Shown piece after piece: positions 30,855 through 40,850 of a stretch of 52,819 nt of DNA. Origin of the DNA: Nemertoderma westbladi (lineage: Eukaryota > Xenacoelomorpha > Nemertodermatida > Nemertodermatidae); NCBI GenBank assembly GCA_032718475.1, contig JAUCBJ010006233.1, positions 1-52,819 on the forward strand. The letters run 5' to 3'. Within the stretch, counting starts at the first letter, position 1. Each line of letters opens with the position of its first letter. The notes under the pieces are model-generated. The model saw nothing but the letters and a program-made list of their open reading frames with translations. It had not been told where the DNA came from and searched no databases. The position numbers and the translations under genes are program-made.

Positions 30855-30985
30855 TCCGTTTTTACGCACCACACATTGTATCTATACCGGTTTGTCTCGA
30901 GCTCTTGCAAATCTCAGCGCCTTAGAGTACGCCACAATTGTAATTTTGGCGCTTTACAAATATATTTATTATTATTATTAAACAC
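30855..30985 (+). mobile_element. L2-type LINE 3' end or SINE tail within the VPS15 intron
   Basis: The sequence contains GCGCCTTAGAGTACGCCACAA then TTTTGGCGCTTTACAAATA and ends in TTATTATTATTATTA, matching the GGCGCT...(ATT)n ending of L2-type elements and the tail at 24138-24161. It is non-coding and severely 5'-truncated. Confidence 0.6.
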
Positions 30986-31347
30986 TATTACTTGCTTGAT
31001 TATGCTTACAGACCGTACTTGATTATGCTTACATACTTGACATTCTTGATTATGCTTACTTAACCAGTACATTGAGTTCAATAATAATATTTAAAGATAT
31101 TATTATAAAGCGAAAAAGGAAGTAAACTAAAGTAATTCTACCTGTTCTATACTCCCCAGGAGTAGCCAATAAGGACTAAAGTAATAATTATACTTAATAG
31201 TCGCGAGCAAATTATATTGCTAGTGTCGTTTGCACGATTCTTATTTCTTTAAAATATAAATATACCAGGTACCGGTTCCGGTTCCGGTACCAAGTTGAAT
31301 CAAGGAGAAAGAAAATAAAATAATAATATTAAATTCAATAATTTCAC

Positions 31348-32283
31348 CTTGAGGAAACTGTAGAAGTACTCTGGGAAGCTGCGGCCCCTCTGGTCCAGGA
31401 GGTAGGACTCCGCGGTCTGTCTCTGCTCCGGACGGAGACTCAGCATGGAGTATATGAGACCGCGGATATCCGCGTCCTCTATCGTGGCCAGTTCGGCGCG
31501 CGGGTCGAAGCCTTCCTTTAGGTAGGCGAGGAGTTCACTGAGATCGAATACAGGTTGTCCGTCCCGGAACAGTTCGGCTAACACGCACCCCAACGCGAAT
31601 ATATCCATGGATGGCAGCAGCAACAGACTGTTGTTACTGGTTATATCGACCACATCGAAGTCGTCCGTGGAGGATTTACTTACGAAACGCTCGGGCGCTA
31701 TGTAGCAGGTTCGTCGACGCGCTGTATCGAAGTAATAGGTGAAATCGGAGGGATTGTCTTCCGGAAGAAACGCGGGTTTAAAACTCGCAAAGTCCGAGAT
31801 AAGAACCCAGTTCCAGGAGGTGAGGAGGACGTTCTCCGCCTTGAGGTCGCCGTGACAGATACCGAGTTTGTGGGCCTGGTTGACCCCGACGAGCAGCTGG
31901 AAGGCTATCCATTTCTTCTCGATGTGGCTGAGGAAGGGGCGCGTAGACAGCCGGTCGTAGAGGTTGTGCGCCACGAACTGCCGGAAGATGAAGGCGGCTC
32001 TCTCGGAGATGACGGCTTGTTGGAATGGTAGACAGTTGGCAGCGTAGACTAGGGTGTCCCGGATAATGTCGATCTGGTCCTTGTAATGGGCCAACGGGAT
32101 CGACTGGTCCGGAATCACAAATACTTTCACGACGCCGTGGCCATCTTTGTAACGAGTTCTGGCGACTTTGAGGAACCGTGTGGATCCCAAACTGCTGTCG
32201 AACTGATGCTCTGCGATGTCCAGTAGATACTGGTCCACTGGCAGGATCTGATAGGGTGCCAACCCTGCTAATTGGTTTCCCAT
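31348..32283 (-). CDS. PIK3R4: VPS15/PIK3R4 exon 1: myristoylation signal and pseudokinase-type domain
   Basis: The ATG at 32283 gives MGNQLAGLAPYQILPVDQYL, the N-terminus found across animal VPS15, where Gly2 is myristoylated and anchors the complex to membranes. Residues 30-310 are the VPS15 kinase-like domain: LGSTRFLKVAR in place of a glycine loop, VVKVFVIPD for the ATP lysine, HGDLKAENVLLTSWNWVLIS (HGD replaces HRD), DFASFKP (DFA replaces DFG) and RRRTCYIAPERF. These substitutions are normal for the family, not damage. Exon 1 ends CTCAAG|GTGAAA at 31348, exactly where the family sequence leaves the frame and resumes in exon 2. Human VPS15 has 1358 residues; this protein has 1436, mostly from the longer linker. 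A one-intron VPS15 is unusual for an animal. Confidence 0.95.
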
Positions 32284-33642
32284 TGCAGTGAGAGTTTATG
32301 TGGGGAAAACAGCGTACCGGAAGTTGAAATCATGACCCAGAAAACAGCAACCGTTTGACCGTAACTGCTGAACTGTAAAATGAAATCAATCTTATGCCTA
32401 CAATACAAAACGAGGGCTTTACTTTTCAACGTATGCCGTACGTATCCACGTATCTATCTATACATTACATTGAGCGATTTGACATACGCGTTACGCGTAT
32501 GCATACGCGTAGTCGAATACTGTTTCCTGATTGGTCCAGATGAGATACGAAAGAAATGTCATGCAAAACGCTTAGGCCTCAGTTAAATTAGATTCGACAC
32601 AGAGCCCAGGACCGGTACATACAATTTAATATGCTAAAATCCCGAAACAATTAGGGAAACACATCACAGAGATACTGTACGATTTGGAATACTATTCCCC
32701 AATGGCAGTGGCGTTGCGTAGGGTGGGGGGGGGGGGGGGGGGGGGTGGTGGGGACGAGTCGACCCGGGCGGGCGCAGGCCAGATGGGGCGAAAAATAAGC
32801 CGGAGCCAAGCTTTTAATACTGTACTGTATGTAATTTGTGTTGAAAACCCTTATTGTTGACCGCACGAAAAATGTTATTACCAACGATATACTCACATCA
32901 ACTCAACATCTTCACCGAATTATTGCCTTCTGTTACTAGTTTCTTCCACTCTCTTTCAATATATACTGTATAAACAGTCCTAACAGCGCCTCTTTCGGAA
33001 TGGGCAGTAAATCACCTAGGGCTTGGCAGCTTGGACATTGTATTAACTATACTTATTTATATCTAGTCCATGTCATAAATATTCATTCCAGAAAATATAT
33101 ATATTTAATTTAATTTAATAATTGAATTTAATAATGAAACATGTAGGAGGGCCCTTAGTACTCAATGGGATCGGCAGCCAATGTCGTAAATATTCCTTCC
33201 AGAACATGTATTTATTTAACATGGCAGGCGTATCGCGTATGCAGTTCATTAGTGACACAGACAAGGAGACACACTGTAGTAAATTTAAGGTGAGTTAATT
33301 CTATTGGACGTCTGACTCGACGGCTGCGGCTGTGGTATCCCAGTGAGCGTACAACAACAATAGGGCTTCCCTTAATAATGGTAACACAATGTATTATATT
33401 CTTTATACTGTAGTATTGTAAGTGCGTTGTTAATAATATTCCTTATAATTGTATATCTTTGCGGCTAATATGTTTTACTACTTGAATTACTTAATTAATT
33501 AATTTGTATTAATTTTTATTGCAGGTTTGTTCTAGAATAATGGTATTAAAACTACATAATATAATTTTCATAACAAAACAAAACAAAATTTACAAATAGA
33601 AAACCCACCACCACACAAAATTAATATGTGAAATATATCGCC
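32284..33642. other. Intergenic DNA upstream of VPS15
   Basis: No gene is supported. A hairpin CATACGCG-TTA-CGCGTATG followed by another CATACGCG lies at 32483-32509, about 200 bp upstream of the VPS15 start, and could be promoter-proximal. G21 occupies 32725-32745. Two imperfect 45-bp direct repeats (33065-33110 and 33175-33220, CATAAATATTCATTCCAGAA and CGTAAATATTCCTTCCAGAA) flank AATTTAAT-rich DNA. The rest is AT-rich without visible structure. Confidence 0.45.
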
Positions 33643-35230
33643 TCAAAACTGGTCTGCTAGCCCCACGCCACGCAGACCGGCCCCATCTCCGAACCCCAAT
33701 CCCCGCCACGACCGTCGCCCACCCCGGAGGCAGAGGGAGCTGGACCGGAGGAGTGCGAACTGCAGTCGCCGTCGAACACCCCCGAGCACGCACGCGAGGC
33801 CCCTCTCTCGCATACCATCTCGCCTCGCCACGAGTGTCTCGGCGATGTGGCCGATAAGGATCTGGGCCTCGGTGCTCCAGACACCATCGGTGGTGCCGAC
33901 CAGAGGGGTGAAGGACATCCTCCGGTCTTCACAGACGGTCCGGTAGTGCAGCTTCTTGAGCCGACACCGCTGCTCCAGGATGGACTCGGTCAAGCGGTTG
34001 GCCTGGGCGTAAGAGGCGGCGTCAGCGTTTACTACCGCGATATCGAACGACGCCACTCTCTGGTTTGCCCAGACCCCCCGAGCGACCAAGTCCGCCCGCA
34101 CTCCCCCTACCTCCCGACCCTCTCTGTCGAGGTAACCCCGGGATAGGGTCACCTCACGTTCTACGCTGGACGTCCCAAACGCCGACGCCAGCAGGTCCCC
34201 AAAAACGTCACGCACCTCGTCGTGACGTTTCACAATGAGGCCGCCGGACTTGCAGCTGAGTGCGTGGGAGGTTGAGAACGGCCCCCCACAGCCCTCGCAC
34301 TTGGACGGGAGTCCTGGCGGGACGAGGCCGTACCGGAGGTTCAGGCTGTCCCGGTACTCCTCCACACTAAGGTCCGTAGCGTCCAGGATGCTTGGCTGGG
34401 CTGTCAGCCAGCCGCTGGTTTTGTTTACGACCGCCCGCATCGCGGTTTGTCTGCGGTCCGCCGGTAGCGCTCCCAAGGCCGCCTCCCGCTTCTCTTTATA
34501 GGCCGCGTCCTGGGAGATGCGGCTAGCCGCAAGGACACTTCGCAGTTTAGCGTTGTGGTCGGCCACGTGGAGGGGTTGCGTTTCCTGGATCGCGCTGGTA
34601 ACCACCTCTGTACCTTCCAAGGATGCTGAGCGCGCCGGGGTCTGCCACATCGTGGGGTCCCGCAGTCCGATACCGCCGTGGCGGGCTGGGAGTAGGGTGA
34701 GATCCTCGTCGGCCGTCTGCAGCCGAGAACACCCAAATAGGGAGGGGATGAATTTTTGCAGCAAAGCAGTCCGGATTGGGGTGATCTCCTCCGAGTCGGT
34801 GGGAACAACCCGCAGCAGGTAATCCCATTCCGCCTGCACACAGCGGGACAAAGCTGTGTGGGCGGACTGTGGGTACTCTGTTGCCACCACCCCGAGTTTA
34901 CCGATATTGGTAACCCAGCCGTCGACTTTGTGAGCGACAAACTCCTTCCGACCGGCGTCATCCCCAATATAGCCCACGAGGAAGTGATGCCCGGCGCAGA
35001 TCCGGATTCCACTCGGACCAAACATTGCCTGGGCCTCGGCTTCAAACCCTGATTTTACCACGAGATAACTCTTGGTCGGTTCAGGGTTGTATCCGATTCT
35101 GGGGCCCAGGCAGAGGAGCTCCATCCACCACTCCCAGATACCTGACAGCCGCCCTGCTGACGATGCATCGTCCGCATACCAACATTGGCGTTGCGATCTG
35201 CAGGTGGACTGGCTGATTGGTACATTATCG
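33643..35230 (-). pseudogene. REL-endonuclease LINE: RT motif C to restriction-like endonuclease
   Basis: This frame holds the 3' half of a non-LTR element with a site-type (R2-like) endonuclease. It starts its conserved part with CWYADDASSAGRLSGIWEWW, the RT catalytic box, then GPRIGYNPEPTKSYLVVKSG and a thumb. The C-terminal domain has a zinc knuckle CEGCGGPFSTSHALSCKSGG, then RHDEVRDVFGDLLA and VGGVRADLVARG...FDIAVVN, the PD-(D/E)XK-type nuclease core, then CLRGGRRSW near the end. The frame is open about 520 codons from the YADD box to the stop at 33643. Similar proteins with the RH-VRD and FTPLV blocks are widespread in sponges and cnidarians; I do not assign a named clade. Confidence 0.82.
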
Positions 35231-35900
35231 GTTCTGGTGGGTAGCGATGAACCCGTAATTGTGCCGGTGGGCGTTGCTGGTTGAAAGTCTCTGGGTAGTT
35301 GGGCATTGATGTGCCCTGTTTGGGCGTTGAAGGGCCCTGGTGTTCCCTGTTGGGCGTTGAAGGGCCCTGGCAGTCCCAGTTGCGCGTTGAAGGGCCCTGG
35401 CAGTCCCGGTTGCGCGTTGAAGGGCCCTGACAGACCCGGTTGGGTGTCGGTGGGCCCTGGCGGCCCATGTTGTGCGTTGAAGGGCACTGGCAGTCCTGGT
35501 TGGGCGTTGAAGGCCCTGGCAGTCCCGGTTGGGAGTTGGAGGGCCCTGGCGGTCCCAGTTGGGCTTTGAAGGGCCCTGGCAGACCTGGTTGGGCGTTGAA
35601 GGACCCTGGCAGACCCGGTTGGATGTTGGTGGGTCCTGACGGGCGTTGAAGGGCCCACGGCATCTTGGTTGGGCGTTGAAGGGCCCTGGCAGTCCCGGTT
35701 GGGCATTGGTCCCTGGCTGACCCGGTTGGGTGTTGGTGGGACCTGGCGGCCCCAGGTGGCAGTCCCGCTTGGGCGTTGGGTGGCCCAGGTGGTCCCGGGT
35801 GGGCTTCGGTGGGGCTTGGCGGCCCCAGTTGGGCGTTGAACGGCCCTGGCAACCCCAGTTGAGCGTCAGTTGGCGATGGTAAACCGGATTGGGAGTTGGT
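35231..35900 (-). repeat. 30-bp minisatellite inserted between RT motifs B and C of the REL LINE
   Basis: About 20 units of 30 bp, plus-strand core GGGCGTTGAAGGGCCCTGGC followed by AGTCCCGGTT, fill this stretch. The minus strand can be read in more than one frame without stops; one frame gives repeats like QPGLPGPFNA, another PTPNRDCQGP. It sits exactly between MTQGDPLAML (35987-35958) and WYADDAS (35170-35150), adjacent active-site motifs normally only 20-50 residues apart. The frames on the two sides differ, so the array contains a net frameshift. Confidence 0.88.
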
Positions 35901-36635
35901 AGGTGACTGGACCTCGCGCAACTTACGAACCATGGGCAGTGTACCGCATCCGTAGCCCAGCATGGCGAGGGGGTCACCCTGGGTCATACCTTCCTGGCTC
36001 TAAATTGGAGATGAGGAACCAGAAAGGTAGAGGGCCGCGTGTCCATTGTAGGCATTAAACAAAAAGCGCGAACACCTATGCCAGTACACGCGGCAGTTCC
36101 ACAGGGCGACTGGTCGGCTCAGGCTGTTAAACGCGTTGCTCACGTCCACCAACAACATGGCCTGGGTCGACTCTTCCTCGAAGATGTTGGACATCGCGTG
36201 GACGGCACCCTCTATCCCCACCTTCACCACAACACAAAGCTGGTCAGCCCCACACTGAAGGACAATGTCAGCCTTTGTCGCCAAAGCCATGCAGTTGGCG
36301 AGGAGTCTGTATAGCACCTCCCCTACCCCAATGGGGCGAACGCCCGGCTGCTTGTCGAGCCCGACAAGGCGGCACACGCGGAGGGCCCGGATCTCACCCC
36401 AAGGCACGATGGTGTTAGATAGGCGGCGCGCGAGGCCAGCGATGACCTCGCGCAGACGGGCGCTGTGGGCGTCATATCGGGTAAGCAGAGAGTGCCATAG
36501 CTCGGCGTCACCCCCTATCGGACCTGCACTTCCCTGGAGGGTGCGAGCCGCCTTCTGGACGTGCTGCCCTGTAATGTCGACGCATTCGAGGGGGGGGGGG
36601 AAGTGTTCCGCAAGGTTCGAGTGTCTGTGGATCAA
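35901..36635 (-). pseudogene. REL LINE: RT palm with in-frame stop
   Basis: Residues include GVRPIGVGEVLYRLLANCMA, LLVDVSNAFNSLSRPVAL (motif A) and, after an in-frame TAG at 36002-36000, EGMTQGDPLAMLGYG (motif B). The family normally reads straight through this point, so the TAG is a nonsense mutation. The upstream boundary coincides with a ten-G run at 36591-36600, across which the frame changes. Confidence 0.8.
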
Positions 36636-37173
36636 TATCCATCTGGGGAGGGTGTTTCTTTTGGAGGGCGTGTCGCACTGTAATTCCCGGGGGTTTACCC
36701 TCTGCTTGGGCCTCTGGGTCTAAAACAACTCCCCCGTCCCACTCCGTAACCATCCGAACGGCTGATCTATTCATCCCAGTGAGAACCTTTCGGTTGAAAG
36801 AGCGCGCTGTGTCTTCTGGGGTTGGGGCGGACCCCCGCGTAGTAGGGAACTTCGAGTTGCAGCGCTCTGCTTCGGCGAGGAGGACCTCGAAATCCCCACG
36901 CTCCCACGCCCGAATTCGTCTCAGGACCATCCGCCGAACGTCGGGGCTCTTCACCACATCGGGGTCCCTCTGTAGTAAAGTAGCGATGAGACATAAGGGG
37001 CGCTCTGAGGGAAAGTCGCCGTCGGAGAACATTTCCAGCTCTTGCCTCAGCACGTCGACAACCTTTCTACCCACGTTACCCCCGGGAACTAGGTATTGGC
37101 GGGTGGTTATGCAGGTCAGACGGCTGTGGCGATTCTCCCAGATCGGATCGCTGGACGAGCCAGACGCCACCAA
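36508..37173 (-). pseudogene. REL LINE: N-terminal RT-proximal region
   Basis: A 221-codon frame with ATLLQRDPDVVKSPDVRRMV and IRAWERGDFEVLLAEAERCN, blocks that precede the RT in this LINE family. It loses homology at the poly(G)/(C) run at 36591-36600, where the following frame takes over, and it overlaps the N-terminal frame (37537-37076), from which it is separated by another frameshift near 37160. Confidence 0.72.
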
Positions 37174-37537
37174 ATGCGGCCTCTAAAGTCTCGGATGTTG
37201 AGCTGGTGCTGGTTGCTGCAGTTGCAGATGTTAGTGGGTTCACGGTGGCATCACTGGAGGGCGCTTCCTGCGAAAACGTTGGGAGGAGAGATTGGGTGAG
37301 GCCGTTTACATCATCATCGTCAATGTCGCTTTGGGTAGAGGGGTCAGGAATCAAAGTTGCGTCCAGATTGACTGACCCACTGGGAGTTGAGGTAGTGACA
37401 TGCGGGTTCTTACATTTCCCGATTGAACTGGGGCCGCAGCTGGAACAGGGTTGTGATGACCGCACGCAGCCGCAGCGACTGGTGGGGGCGCACGAGGAGG
37501 CCGCACACTGGCAGCAGCGTTGCGAGCCCTGCGACAT
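37076..37537 (-). pseudogene. REL LINE: Cys-rich N-terminus
   Basis: The frame begins SQGSQRCCQCAASSCAPTSR and continues with spaced cysteines to SSCGPSSIGKCKNP within 45 residues, suggesting a zinc-binding or nucleic-acid-binding head, then a Ser/Thr-rich linker (TSATAATSTSSTSE). The start is taken at the ATG at 37537. The element therefore extends from about 37560 to 33640 on the minus strand and is a 5'-complete but four-times broken copy. Confidence 0.7.
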
Positions 37538-37560
37538 TGAGCTCCCACTAAACTGCTAAA

Positions 37561-38482
37561 TGAAGCGTAAAATATAGAATATGTTTATATACTGTTAGTC
37601 TACCGGTACCGGTATTGTCACAAAGATTGAAATCTGTCAGTCTTATTTAATTAATTAACATATTATTTGTAATAGATTTATTGGCTAATTTAATTTTTAA
37701 ATAATAAACTATCCACATATAAAATAATTAAAATAATTATACTCGTACTCAATCGTACTATCTATAATCGTACTCAACACTGCGCAACAGCTCAACTCAC
37801 TGACCGAAGTCCCCTGAAGAAATAAAACGGCTGAACGGCACTCACAGAAAATAAAATTAACTATCTACTGATCTAATGTAAATGCAACAATATGACACAT
37901 CGAATGACACTGACATTACACATTACCTGACTACAGCAATTATACTGCCTGACAGACTAATGCTGTAATCATAGCTATGGCTGTAATGCAAAAAAACACC
38001 ACACTGGGGAGGACAATAGCGCATCCATTGGGTATTAGAGGCCGCCCAGTAGTGTAGGGCTAAAACCAATATGTGTCAATGATATAACTCTTATAATCAC
38101 TGATTATTAGTTAGTTGAGTTAGTTGATTCCCTTACAGTTGTGAGACTGGAATTGTTTTTGACCGTCATCGTCGTTATTAGATCATTACTATATCATTGC
38201 TACTGTTATTGTGCATTGCATATTATCATATTCAGACTGTGCTATTATCAACTGCTGTGATTATCAACACTGACAACTTAACTCTTTATTTTCAATTGCC
38301 TTTGGCCTAACATATCCAGCAGACAGCCAGCAGCTTATGAACGCGACGATGCGTACAACCTACACCGGTCGGGAGCTGATACTGTCAACTCCATCAGTCC
38401 TGTCACATTCAAAAACTATCGAGTCAAAAACTACTGACGACGAACTGTGACCACAACCAACCCAAGAGGCCGAGATGAGCGA
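37561..38482. other. Spacer, possibly including the degraded 5' LTR of LTR element copy 2
   Basis: No gene is supported. The stretch up to about 38040 is AT-rich with ACCGGTACCGGTA and TTAATTAATTAA words. From about 38040 to 38406 the composition resembles the 3' half of the copy 1 LTR, and it ends GTCCTGTCACA at 38398-38406, like the copy 1 LTR end CCCGTCACA. I could not find a matching TGTAAGCGG start, so a 5' LTR is only suspected. Confidence 0.4.
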
Positions 38483-38752
38483 ATGAGACCAGACGCCCCA
38501 AGGTTCGGAAGGAGGAAGAACCCCACCGCGGACACGTGGACGATGTTGAAGGATGCTAAGGAAGGGGGAAAGGTAGACCAGCCCAAACTATATCAGAGGC
38601 TAGGTGTGTGCAACAAACATTTCCGCTACTTAGTCCGATTTGGACATGGGGAATTGGCTATTGAGAGGGCGAGGGAGGTTGCCACTGAACTGTTTGAATT
38701 GTGCGGCGGGCGAGAGGGGGGCAGAGAATGTCCCACGAGCATCGACGGGTAA
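38483..38752 (+). CDS. LTR element copy 2 ORF0
   Basis: From the ATG at 38483 (MRPDAPRFGRRKN) 89 residues are basic at first and then carry HFRYLVRFGHGELAIERARE, the block shared with copy 1 ORF0. The open frame extends upstream without ATG. It stops in the spacer with the GAGAGGGGGG/CAGAGAATG duplication. No known domain; the conservation between diverged copies argues that it is or was translated. Confidence 0.6.
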   Translation: MRPDAPRFGRRKNPTADTWTMLKDAKEGGKVDQPKLYQRLGVCNKHFRYLVRFGHGELAIERAREVATELFELCGGREGGRECPTSIDG

Positions 38753-38833
38753 TGTGCGCGGTGAGTTGAGTGAACCGTGGCACCCGACGGCGGGCGAAAG
38801 GGGGGGGGGGCATAGAATGTCCCACGAGCGTCG

Positions 38834-39832
38834 GTGGACAATGCGCACAGTGAGTTAAGTGAGCCGTGGCACCCGACGACAGAGGATAATAGGGGGACTG
38901 CAAATATCCCCAGGGCTGTCCAACCAGGCAGAGGGAGAGACGTTGGCGCCGTGAGCGGGCGAGTGAGAAAACGTCGAGCCCAGTCAGAAGACGGAAGAAG
39001 AACAGTGGAGTTTATCTGGGAGGTCGAAGCGAGATCTCACGAGGGAGAATACTACACTGGAATCGGACGAGGCGAGGAGAAGCGAGGAAGCATTGCTACA
39101 AGCAACCAGAGGGGAAGGAAGGACAGTGAACTGTCAGTAGTCGAGATGGAGACAGAGAGCCGGTGGGGTCATACTCCGGGAGATTGCCATCGTCCCGGAG
39201 AAACACAACCACACACCACACACCCTGAAATATACCACACACCGGGTGAGGGGTATAGAGTGTACCGGTACGAGGATGAAGACAGGAGAGGGGATTGGAG
39301 AGAAACTTCCCATCGGAATGTAGCTTCCGATCGAGAATATGGTAGTCGCGGGGAGGACTTCTTGGAATACTCGAGAAGATTAAACTTCGGTCCAGAAGGA
39401 CACAGGCAGACTGCAGGACATACTGTAGGCCTTACTGCACATACTATAGGCCATGCTGGGAGAGATAGTGTAGGCGATAGGGTAGCGCGGACGACGGGAT
39501 TAAACTCGGAGGTCGCAGTGTACATACCGGTCGGTAGGCAAGAAGTCGATAGGCCTATACCGGTACCTGCACACCAGTATGACTATAACATGCTGGGATA
39601 TAATATATACCCAGGGGAGGGGGGAAGTATTGCCAATAGTGCCCTGGGCCCCAACATGATAACATCAACCACAGTACCAAATATAACACCGGTGGGGGGG
39701 GGGGGGGGCAGGGTGACATTCCCCCATTACAATTACAGCAATACACGCAGCCAAGAACAAAAACCCCAAACCCCTCAGACCCAAATAAGTCATGCGACAC
39801 GGAGATATGGTGGGGACCGTTACCCCCGATGA
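38834..39832 (+). CDS. LTR element copy 2 ORF1, intact across a G15 tract
   Basis: 332 codons, Arg/Glu-rich, similar along its length to copy 1 ORF1: RRAQSEDGRRTVEF, GDCHRPGETQ, TPGEGYRVYRYEDEDRRGDW, TAGHTVGLTAHTIGHAGRD and EVAVYIPVGRQEVDRPIPVP. A G15 run at 39694-39708 encodes poly-Gly, and the frame continues to the stop TGA at 39830-39832, which overlaps the ORF2 start ATG at 39829-39831. Copy 1 has 13 G here and loses the frame. Probably an N-terminal Gag segment; no family recognised. Confidence 0.72.
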   Translation: MDNAHSELSEPWHPTTEDNRGTANIPRAVQPGRGRDVGAVSGRVRKRRAQSEDGRRTVEFIWEVEARSHEGEYYTGIGRGEEKRGSIATSNQRGRKDSELSVVEMETESRWGHTPGDCHRPGETQPHTTHPEIYHTPGEGYRVYRYEDEDRRGDWRETSHRNVASDREYGSRGEDFLEYSRRLNFGPEGHRQTAGHTVGLTAHTIGHAGRDSVGDRVARTTGLNSEVAVYIPVGRQEVDRPIPVPAHQYDYNMLGYNIYPGEGGSIANSALGPNMITSTTVPNITPVGGGGGRVTFPHYNYSNTRSQEQKPQTPQTQISHATRRYGGDRYPR

Positions 39833-40850
39833 TATATCCAATGCAAGGAAAGTCGACGGGCCCGACGGGTGAACCGCACCCAACAGCAAGGGAGTCTGTA
39901 TCCCTACCATCGAGCGCGCTGGAAGTACAAGCGATGGGAATGGCAACACTCATCGACGCGGTGAAGACTACGATTGATCTGCAATTCCGGCGCATGTACA
40001 GCAATGAAATCTTAACAAAGAACCTGACGCAGGCGGAGTGCCTTAAATACTTACAAGTCTACACAGGGGGGCCAGCATACGACATCGTGAGACAATACCA
40101 AGGTATTGAAGGAGGATTCACGACTGCATGGCAAGCCCTGGACAGGGAATTCGGGCATCCTGCGAAGATTATCCGACAAACCTTAAGGGGAATAACATCA
40201 GGCGGACTACAGGATAACCCTGTCAGCATCAAAACCTTTGCGAATAAAGTAGAAAAGGCGCTAATTGTATTAAAGACCCTAGATGCACCTTACGAACTCA
40301 ATGCTTCAAACAACATCACTACAATAGCGCAGTCATTACCAATCTGGCTGAGAAACAAATGGAGAAAGATCGCTTTCTCCACCCGGGAGAGGAAAGGTGT
40401 GGAGCCAGCGCTGGGGGAGATGTCGAACTTCCTTAAATATGAAGCGGAATTGATCACAGACCCAGTCTATAGTGAGGACAGTCTCGGTAAGGTACCGAAA
40501 GCGGAATGCAGCAGATCTAAACCAGAACATAGTTCGGCGGATGCATTTCCGAGAGTGAGACAGTTGCTACCGCATGCAGGTACGCAGGGGACTTATAGTC
40601 CACAAGGAGCTGGGAGTAGGGCCACACCGTGGCAGGGACAGAAACAAAACAACACACAAACAAATATGAACCTAATACCCCCAGTAGGCCGAGTCCAAAT
40701 AACCAAATCACTAAACCGCTAGATATGAATCTACGCGCGATACGTGAAGGGCTATACAAGGAACGCTACAATCTCGGATACAAATGTCAATTGCATAGAG
40801 ATGGAACCCATAAGACCATTGGCAGGCGTTACTCAAACAAGATCGGGTAG
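39829..40850 (+). pseudogene. LTR element copy 2 ORF2, Gag part (frameshifted)
   Basis: The ATG at 39829 overlaps the ORF1 stop. The frame to 40722 matches copy 1 ORF2 (MYSNEILTKNLTQAECLKYL, EFGHPAKIIRQTLRGITSGG, NASNNITTIAQSLPIWLRNK), but about 18 residues before MYSNEIL are missing (the PFKFDGSRPEE block of copy 1). Near 40650 the frame shifts to 40629-40850, carrying MNLRAIREGLYKERYNLGYK. A further break near 40830-40870 precedes GLCHRCAV-like zinc-knuckle sequence in another frame. Confidence 0.75.

Larger units (their letters stand above)
27737..31347 (-). other. The single VPS15 intron
   Basis: 3611 bp, donor AAG|GTGAAA (31347) and acceptor TTTCAG (27737), phase 0. A CTAC-type branch candidate (TTACTACTTTCAG) lies right at the acceptor. 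It contains an 18-bp minisatellite (27965-30630), an L2-type 3' end (about 30855-30985) and short CCCGATCCCGG-like repeats (30700-30780). ACCGGTTCCGGTTCCGGTAC lies next to the donor end (about 31270-31290). A minus-strand ORF extending exon 1 to 31300 is intron read-through. Confidence 0.85.

Noticed and set aside
35225-35987. Collagen-like (GLPGP) protein gene
   Set aside because: The repeats come from a 30-bp minisatellite within a dead LINE reverse transcriptase; there is no signal peptide or Gly-X-Y regularity.
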